Source: Scatosoma sp045652965 (lineage in GTDB: Bacteria; Bacillota; Clostridia; Christensenellales; Borkfalkiaceae). Taken from it: a stretch of 11,233 nucleotides of DNA. The DNA lies in the NCBI GenBank assembly GCA_045652965.1, contig JAZOLI010000103.1, forward strand, positions 1 through 11,233, in the 5' to 3' direction. Below the pieces are notes generated by a model. That model saw only the letters and a program-made list of their open reading frames with translations, made no database searches and had not been told where the DNA came from. Positions 6,893 to 11,233 of the stretch are shown here, one piece after another; position 1 is the first letter of the stretch, and every line of letters starts with the position of its first letter. The position numbers and the translations under genes were made by a program.

Positions 6893-7270
6893 ATGCTTAA
6901 CATCAGATTAAATTCCAAAGATAATCAAAGTGGAAAGGTCGTTTACAACGCAGGCATTGTTCACAACATCGTGGCGCTTGCCGTTGCGGAAGTGGAAGGC
7001 GCGTTGCCTTTGCAAGGCAAAAAAGGTGGCATTTCTTTGTACCTTGAAAAGGACGGGATTTATGCGGACGTTTCCGTTGTTGTTAAATACGGTCACAACG
7101 TGCCCGAGCTTGCTTATAGGATTCAACAATCGATTAAGCAAAGCGTGGAAAATATGACGCGCTATAAAGTGGTGTCGGTTGACGTACACATTCAAGACGT
7201 AGTCTTTGACGATGCGCCCATTTTGGAACCTGTTGAAAAGGAAGAAGAGAAACAAAGCGAAGAAAACTGA
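6893..7270 (+). CDS. Asp23/Gls24 (DUF322) family protein, YqhY-like
   Basis: This 125-residue protein of the Asp23/Gls24 family has the conserved core VVYNAGIVHNIVALAVAEVEGA (17-38), VVVKYGHNVPELAYRIQQSI (62-81) and VENMTRYKVVSVDVHIQDV (85-103). It ends in an acidic tail. Its position directly before nusB matches YqhY of B. subtilis, where the gene lies between accBC and nusB and has been linked to control of acetyl-CoA carboxylase and fatty-acid metabolism. The biochemical role of the family is not settled. Members are small, mostly cytoplasmic or membrane-associated. The SD AAGGAG is clear, and the gene has its own promoter just upstream. Confidence 0.9.
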   Translation: MLNIRLNSKDNQSGKVVYNAGIVHNIVALAVAEVEGALPLQGKKGGISLYLEKDGIYADVSVVVKYGHNVPELAYRIQQSIKQSVENMTRYKVVSVDVHIQDVVFDDAPILEPVEKEEEKQSEEN

Positions 7271-7279
7271 AAAATCAAT

Positions 7280-7316
7280 CGGCGGATACCCTTCGTAAAG
7301 CGAGGGGTTTTCGCCG
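7280..7316 (+). other. Long hairpin between the asp23-like gene and nusB
   Basis: CGGCG (7280-7284) pairs with CGCCG (7312-7316). Inside it, CCCTTCG (7289-7295) pairs with CGAGGGG (7301-7307) with one wobble, around a five-base loop. The bases between the two stems also pair partly. No T-run follows the outer stem, so it is not a standard terminator, although TTTT follows the inner stem. It lies 30 bases before the nusB ATG and could be an attenuator, an RNA-processing site or an mRNA stabiliser. The function is inferred only. Confidence 0.5.
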
Positions 7317-7346
7317 TATTATACAACAATACATACGGAGATTTTT

Positions 7347-7769
7347 ATGAGAAATGCGGCAAGAGAAGCGGCGTTAAACATCATTTTTGCGCAACAATTT
7401 AACACGGATTTTATCGACGCTTTAAAAAGAAAGGTTTATAAGCAATTTAAATTGGAAAAGGAAGAAGATCTTGCCTTTGCCGATGCGCTCATTGCAACGG
7501 TGGAGCAGCACCGCGCGGAGTTGATTGAAGGCATTGAAAATGCTTGTCATCACTATATGGAAAACCGAATCAACCCGACGGATAAAAGTATTTTACTTAT
7601 CGCGATGGCGGAAATTAAATATTTCGACGAAATTCCGCCCGTCGTTTCCGTTTCCGAAGCAACGGGACTCGCGAGAAAATATTCCACGGAAAGAAGCGCC
7701 GATTTTGTAAACGGCGTGCTTTCCGGCGTTATCAACACAAAGGTGGAAGAAACGAATGAAGATCGTTGA
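7347..7769 (+). CDS. nusB: Transcription antitermination factor NusB
   Basis: This 140-residue all-helical RNA-binding protein is of normal length for NusB. It joins S10 (NusE) on boxA RNA in rRNA antitermination. Diagnostic stretches are RNAAREAALNIIFAQQF near the N-terminus, ENRINPTDKSILLIAMAEI (72-90), IPPVVSVSEATGLARKYS (95-112) and the near-universal FVNGVLSGV (119-127). GGAG (7337-7340) sits six bases before the ATG. The end of the gene overlaps the folD start by 14 bases, so the two are probably translated together. Confidence 0.95.
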   Translation: MRNAAREAALNIIFAQQFNTDFIDALKRKVYKQFKLEKEEDLAFADALIATVEQHRAELIEGIENACHHYMENRINPTDKSILLIAMAEIKYFDEIPPVVSVSEATGLARKYSTERSADFVNGVLSGVINTKVEETNEDR

Positions 7770-8586
7770 CGGAAAAGCGCTTGCAACCAAGCTACGCGAA
7801 GAGTTAAAACAAAAGATCGGCGCGCTTAACAAAGCGCCAGGGCTTGCGGTCGTGATCGTGGGAAACGATCCTGCTTCGCAAATCTACGTGCGCAATAAAA
7901 TTAAGGCGTGTGGAGAACTTGGCATTCGTTCTTTTTGCTATGAATTGTCCGAAACGGCAACGCAAAAGGAATTGGAAGACGTTTTGGATGAGCTTGCCGC
8001 AAATCCTGATGTCAACGGAATATTGTTGCAATTGCCGCTCCCCAAGGGTTTAAATGCCGAATCGGCAATGTCGCACATTCCTTTTGAAAAGGACGTAGAT
8101 GGTTTTTCGGCGGAAAATTTAGGGCTTTTGGTTTTACATAAAGAACGCATGGTTGCTTGCACTCCGCTTGGTGTGATGAAAATTCTCGAACACGAAGGGG
8201 TTCAGATTGCAGGCAAAAACGCGGTGGTGCTTGGTCGTAGTGATACGGTGGGCAAACCCATGGCAATGTTGCTTTTAAACGCGAATGCAACGGTCACCAT
8301 TTGCCACAGTAAAACGCAAAACTTAAAAGAAATTTGTAAAAACGCGGACATTTTGGTTTCCGCGATAGGAAAGGCGAAATTCGTCACCGCGGATATGGTA
8401 AAAGAAGGCGCGGTGGTGGTAGACGTGGGGATTAACCGCGACGAGAACGGAAAGCTTTGCGGCGATGTTGATTTTGAAAGCGTGAAAGAAAAAACGTCGT
8501 GCATCACGCCCGTTCCCGGTGGCGTAGGTCCTATGACGATCACTATGCTTATGTATAACACCTATCTTGCAACGTTGAAGGAGTAA
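7756..8586 (+). CDS. folD: FolD, methylene-THF dehydrogenase/cyclohydrolase
   Basis: This 276-residue cytoplasmic enzyme interconverts methylene-, methenyl- and 10-formyl-tetrahydrofolate using NADP. The catalytic Y-x-x-x-K pair is Y44 and K48 in SQIYVRNK. Q92 lies in LLQLPLPKGL, and D115 in KDVDGF. The cofactor-binding region carries GRSDTVGKP (160-168). The C-terminal signature TPVPGGVGPMT spans 251-261. The length is slightly below the common 280-290. AAAGGTGG (7739-7746) nine bases upstream supports the ATG, which lies inside the end of nusB. It is followed after six bases by ispA, without the xseA/xseB genes that occur here in B. subtilis. Confidence 0.97.
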   Translation: MKIVDGKALATKLREELKQKIGALNKAPGLAVVIVGNDPASQIYVRNKIKACGELGIRSFCYELSETATQKELEDVLDELAANPDVNGILLQLPLPKGLNAESAMSHIPFEKDVDGFSAENLGLLVLHKERMVACTPLGVMKILEHEGVQIAGKNAVVLGRSDTVGKPMAMLLLNANATVTICHSKTQNLKEICKNADILVSAIGKAKFVTADMVKEGAVVVDVGINRDENGKLCGDVDFESVKEKTSCITPVPGGVGPMTITMLMYNTYLATLKE

Positions 8587-8592
8587 AAGAGA

Positions 8593-9474
8593 TTGACCGA
8601 TTTTAATCTTCGTTACGAAAGCTATCTTTCGACTTTTGAAAATTATTTGAACGAATACGTGGGAAAATTGAGCACCAACCCCGAGATTTTAGGGGAAAGC
8701 ATGAAATATAGCCTGCAAAATGGTGGGAAACGCATTCGTCCCGTGCTTTTATTGGCTTGCGCGGAGATATTATCCGTGCCGGTTGAGGACGCGTTGCCTT
8801 TTGCTTTGGCGCTTGAAATGATCCACACCTATTCGCTTGTGCACGACGATCTTCCTGCGATGGATAACGACGATTTCCGTCGCGGAAAGCCTTCTAATCA
8901 TAAGGCGTTTGGGGAAGCGAATGCGATTTTGGCGGGAGACGCGCTTTTAAATGAAGCCTATGCCATTTGCTTTAACGAGTGTTTAAAAGGCGAAAAACAA
9001 GTGCTCGCTTCGCAGTTTTTGAACGAATGCGCAGGAGCTTACGGTATGATTGCAGGTCAATCTGCCGATCTTTGCTTTTCAGAGAGCGGAAAGCAAGCAA
9101 CGGAAAAGGATTTAGAGTATATTTACGAGCATAAAACGGGTAAACTGTTGTTAGCGCCTGTTATGATTGCAAGCTTACTTAGCGAAAATAAGAATTATTT
9201 GCCGTTCGAACGTTTTGGAAGGTTGATCGGTAGGTTGTTCCAAATCACCGACGACATTCTCGACGTGACGGGCGACTTTGAAAATCTTGGAAAAACGATC
9301 GGTAAGGACGTAGCGGAAAATAAACTTACGTGCGTGAAATTATTTGGCTTGGAAGTGGCGAAAATTGCCGCGGATATGTGCGCGAAAGATTGTCATGCCG
9401 TATTGGAAGTGATCGATGGCGACGTTTCCTTTTTAAGTGGACTCATCGATTACGTGTTGAATCGCAGCAAATAA
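8593..9474 (+). CDS. ispA: Farnesyl (polyprenyl) diphosphate synthase, IspA type (TTG start)
   Basis: This 293-residue trans-isoprenyl diphosphate synthase condenses IPP with DMAPP or geranyl diphosphate, giving farnesyl diphosphate for quinone and undecaprenyl carrier synthesis. The first aspartate-rich motif is DDLPAMD (85-91), with the bacterial two-residue insertion, followed by DDFRRGKPSNHK. The second is DDILD (220-224) in QITDDILDVTGDFENLGKT. GGKRIRP (44-50) binds IPP diphosphate. The residues before the first motif (HTYSLVHDD) are those usual in IspA, favouring FPP, but a GGPP product cannot be excluded. The TTG start at 8593 is supported by GAAGGAG (8577-8583) nine bases upstream. 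It is followed at once by dxs, which feeds the same pathway. Confidence 0.94.
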   Translation: MTDFNLRYESYLSTFENYLNEYVGKLSTNPEILGESMKYSLQNGGKRIRPVLLLACAEILSVPVEDALPFALALEMIHTYSLVHDDLPAMDNDDFRRGKPSNHKAFGEANAILAGDALLNEAYAICFNECLKGEKQVLASQFLNECAGAYGMIAGQSADLCFSESGKQATEKDLEYIYEHKTGKLLLAPVMIASLLSENKNYLPFERFGRLIGRLFQITDDILDVTGDFENLGKTIGKDVAENKLTCVKLFGLEVAKIAADMCAKDCHAVLEVIDGDVSFLSGLIDYVLNRSK

Positions 9475-9495
9475 TTGGATAGAGAGAGCAAAATT

Positions 9496-11232
9496 ATGTT
9501 GAAAACTTTACAACCGGAATCGGTTAAAAAACGTTCAAAAGCAGAGTTAAACGTTTTGTGTGACGAGATTCGACACGTCATTTATGAAACGGTGATGCAA
9601 TGTGGCGGACACCTTGCATCCAACCTTGGCGCGGTGGAATCGACCGTTGCGCTTTTTTACGTTTTTGATTTTCCGAAAGATAAGGTTGTTTTCGACGTGG
9701 GGCATCAATGCTATGCGTATAAGCTTTTAAGTGGGCGTTTGGAACGTTTTTCTACTCTTAGAAAGGCAGGCGGAATTTCCGGCTTTCCCAAGCGCAATGA
9801 AAGCGTTTACGATAGCTACGACACGGGACATGCCGGCACGTCCGTTTCCGCGGCGCTCGGGCTTGCAAAAGCACGAGATTTGTTAGGAAGTAATCACGCG
9901 GTGATTGCCTATATCGGTGACGGCTCTTTTAATAACGGACTCGTTTATGAAGCTTTGTGCAGTTTGAAAATTTTAAACACGAACATTTTAATCATACTCA
10001 ACGATAACGATATGTCTATTTCGCCCACCGTTGGAGGTATGCATGAAATACTTTCTCAACTCAAACAAAGCGGCAGAGATGAGAAAGTGAAGCTTTTGGA
10101 AAGCTTTGGTTTGACCTATCTCGGCGTGAAAAACGGCAACGACGTGGAAGAAATGGTGGATGCGCTCATGGAAGCGAAAGAGCTTTTGAAAACGCAGTCG
10201 GTGTTGCTTCATATCGCAACGAAAAAGGGAAAGGGCTACGAATTTAGCGAAGAACATCCGACGAACACGCACGGCGTTCCGCCCGTTGGCTCGCCTAAGG
10301 ACAAGGAGTATTCCGAAGTGTTGGGAGAAACGCTTTGTACCTTAGCAAAAGAAAACGACAAAATCACCGTCGTTTCCGCGGCAATGAAAGAAGCGCTGGG
10401 ACTTTCCGAGTTTTTTAAAAACTATCCCGCGCGCGCGTTCGACGTGGGGATTTGCGAAGAAAATGCATCCGTGCTTTGCGCTTCTATGGCGGCAGGGGGA
10501 CTTAAACCTTACTACGCAATCTATTCCACATTCTTACAACGCGCTTTTGACGAGATTATACACGACGTTTGCGCGCAAGACACGGCGGTTACTTTTTGTA
10601 TCGATCGCGCGGGGATTTCGGGTGCGGATGGCGAAACGCATCAAGGGGTTTTCGATCTTTCCTATTTATCACTTATCCCTAATTTAACGATTGCCGTGCC
10701 CAAAGATACGGAAGATTTTAAAAAATTGCTTGCATTTAGTGCGAGCTATCCACATCCGCTTGCCATTCGCTATCCCCGTGCAGGGAAAGTGTTGTTTGAA
10801 AGCACAGGCGAGCCTATTCAAGTGGGCAAGTGGGAATATTTGCACAGATCGAGTGCAGAAAAGCAGGCAACGCTTACCGTGGTTGCCAGCGGAGAAAGAA
10901 GCTTGATTATTGCTATGAAAGCATTGAAAAACCTTGAAAAACAAGGCAAGAGCTTCGACGTGGTAAACGCTCGTTTTGTTAAACCGCTTGATATAGAATT
11001 TTTGCGTGGTTTACAAAGCGAATATATTGTCACGATTGAAGACAACGTGTTCTTGGGTGGCTTGGGGGCAATGCTCGATTGTCAAATTATGCGACTTGGG
11101 AAGGATTGCAAAGTGAAAAATTTTGCGTATCGTGACGAATTTATTCCACAAGGCGGCGTTGGTGAATTGCAAAGAGAATACGGCGTGAATTGTGGGGAAA
11201 TTGAAGCTTATATATCGGAAGTGCTTGCATGA
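9496..11232 (+). CDS. dxs: 1-deoxy-D-xylulose-5-phosphate synthase, shortened form
   Basis: This thiamine-diphosphate enzyme condenses pyruvate and glyceraldehyde-3-phosphate in the first MEP step. I prefer the ATG at 9496 (578 residues) because LKTLQPESVKK aligns with the family N-terminus and AGAGAG lies just upstream. An upstream TTG at 9475 has no SD. Visible features are GGHLASNLG (H39), GHQ (H70), TGH (H112), the GDG (141-143) to NDN (169-171) cofactor motif, and THGV (H259). Others are E321, YSTFLQRA (Y343, R349), DRAG (R371), GADGETHQG (D378, H382) and AIRYPR (R425). Most Dxs have 620-640 residues. Here about 45 residues are missing after SPTVGG, and the usual EQHA motif reads EENA. 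Pairing with ispA supports a role in isoprenoid supply. Confidence 0.93.
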   Translation: MLKTLQPESVKKRSKAELNVLCDEIRHVIYETVMQCGGHLASNLGAVESTVALFYVFDFPKDKVVFDVGHQCYAYKLLSGRLERFSTLRKAGGISGFPKRNESVYDSYDTGHAGTSVSAALGLAKARDLLGSNHAVIAYIGDGSFNNGLVYEALCSLKILNTNILIILNDNDMSISPTVGGMHEILSQLKQSGRDEKVKLLESFGLTYLGVKNGNDVEEMVDALMEAKELLKTQSVLLHIATKKGKGYEFSEEHPTNTHGVPPVGSPKDKEYSEVLGETLCTLAKENDKITVVSAAMKEALGLSEFFKNYPARAFDVGICEENASVLCASMAAGGLKPYYAIYSTFLQRAFDEIIHDVCAQDTAVTFCIDRAGISGADGETHQGVFDLSYLSLIPNLTIAVPKDTEDFKKLLAFSASYPHPLAIRYPRAGKVLFESTGEPIQVGKWEYLHRSSAEKQATLTVVASGERSLIIAMKALKNLEKQGKSFDVVNARFVKPLDIEFLRGLQSEYIVTIEDNVFLGGLGAMLDCQIMRLGKDCKVKNFAYRDEFIPQGGVGELQREYGVNCGEIEAYISEVLA

Positions 11233-11233
11233 G
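11229..11233 (+). CDS. Probable start of the next gene (partial)
   Basis: The dxs TGA (11230-11232) overlaps an ATG at 11229-11231, the four-base ATGA overlap typical of coupled genes. In related genomes the next gene is often a TlyA/YqxC-family RNA methyltransferase. Only five bases are visible, so neither the product nor the start can be confirmed. Confidence 0.3.

Noticed and set aside
7280..7322. Hairpin before nusB as a standard terminator
   Set aside because: The outer stem is followed by TATTATAC and not a T-run, and the genes on both sides share the same direction and conserved order.
9475..9495. TTG at 9475 as the dxs start
   Set aside because: There is no SD before it, and the seven extra residues precede the usual Dxs N-terminus. 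The ATG at 9496 fits better, but this is not proven.

Overview
The window looks like a chromosomal segment from an endospore-forming Clostridia-type Firmicute, probably an uncultured gut lineage. Three things support this: a complete eight-gene spoIIIA operon, an ispH gene fused to ribosomal protein S1 (an arrangement known from clostridia), and the Gram-positive order asp23-like, nusB, folD, ispA, dxs. All genes lie on the + strand and are tightly packed. Base composition is moderate to AT-leaning, Shine-Dalgarno (SD) sites are mostly clear, and TTG is used repeatedly as a start codon. I see no mobile element, CRISPR array, rRNA or tRNA.

Layout. (1) 1-55: the lysine-rich C-terminal end of an upstream gene. 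(2) 59-2143: an IspH-S1 fusion that combines the last MEP-pathway enzyme with a four-repeat S1 protein. An internal SD and ATG at the joint could also produce S1 alone. (3) 2144-2312: two successive terminator hairpins, then a candidate sigma-E-like promoter almost touching the next start codon. (4) 2313-6803: spoIIIAA to spoIIIAH, encoding the mother-cell side of the feeding-tube (SpoIIIA-SpoIIQ) secretion-like complex. (5) 6804-6892: a gap with an extended -10 sigma-A-type promoter. (6) 6893-11232: asp23-like, nusB, folD, ispA and dxs, with short gaps or overlaps except for a 76-base hairpin-bearing gap before nusB. (7) 11229 onward: an ATG overlapping the dxs stop, probably the start of the next gene.

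How the genes work together. The spoIIIA products assemble in the mother-cell membrane around the engulfed forespore. AA is the cytoplasmic ATPase, AB to AF are membrane parts, and AG and AH are ring-forming proteins facing the forespore. Dxs, IspA and IspH cover the first step of the MEP pathway, the last step, and the prenyl elongation that follows. FolD supplies one-carbon folates, and NusB and S1 serve transcription antitermination and translation.

The window is mostly conserved housekeeping and sporulation DNA. I do not see a wholly new system. The points most worth a second look are the internal start and sharp codon-usage break at the ispH/S1 joint, the possibly leaderless spoIIIAA mRNA, a SpoIIIAG reduced to a bare ring-building domain, a Dxs lacking about 45 residues with an altered active-site motif, and the absence of accBC and xseAB from a locus where they are often found.
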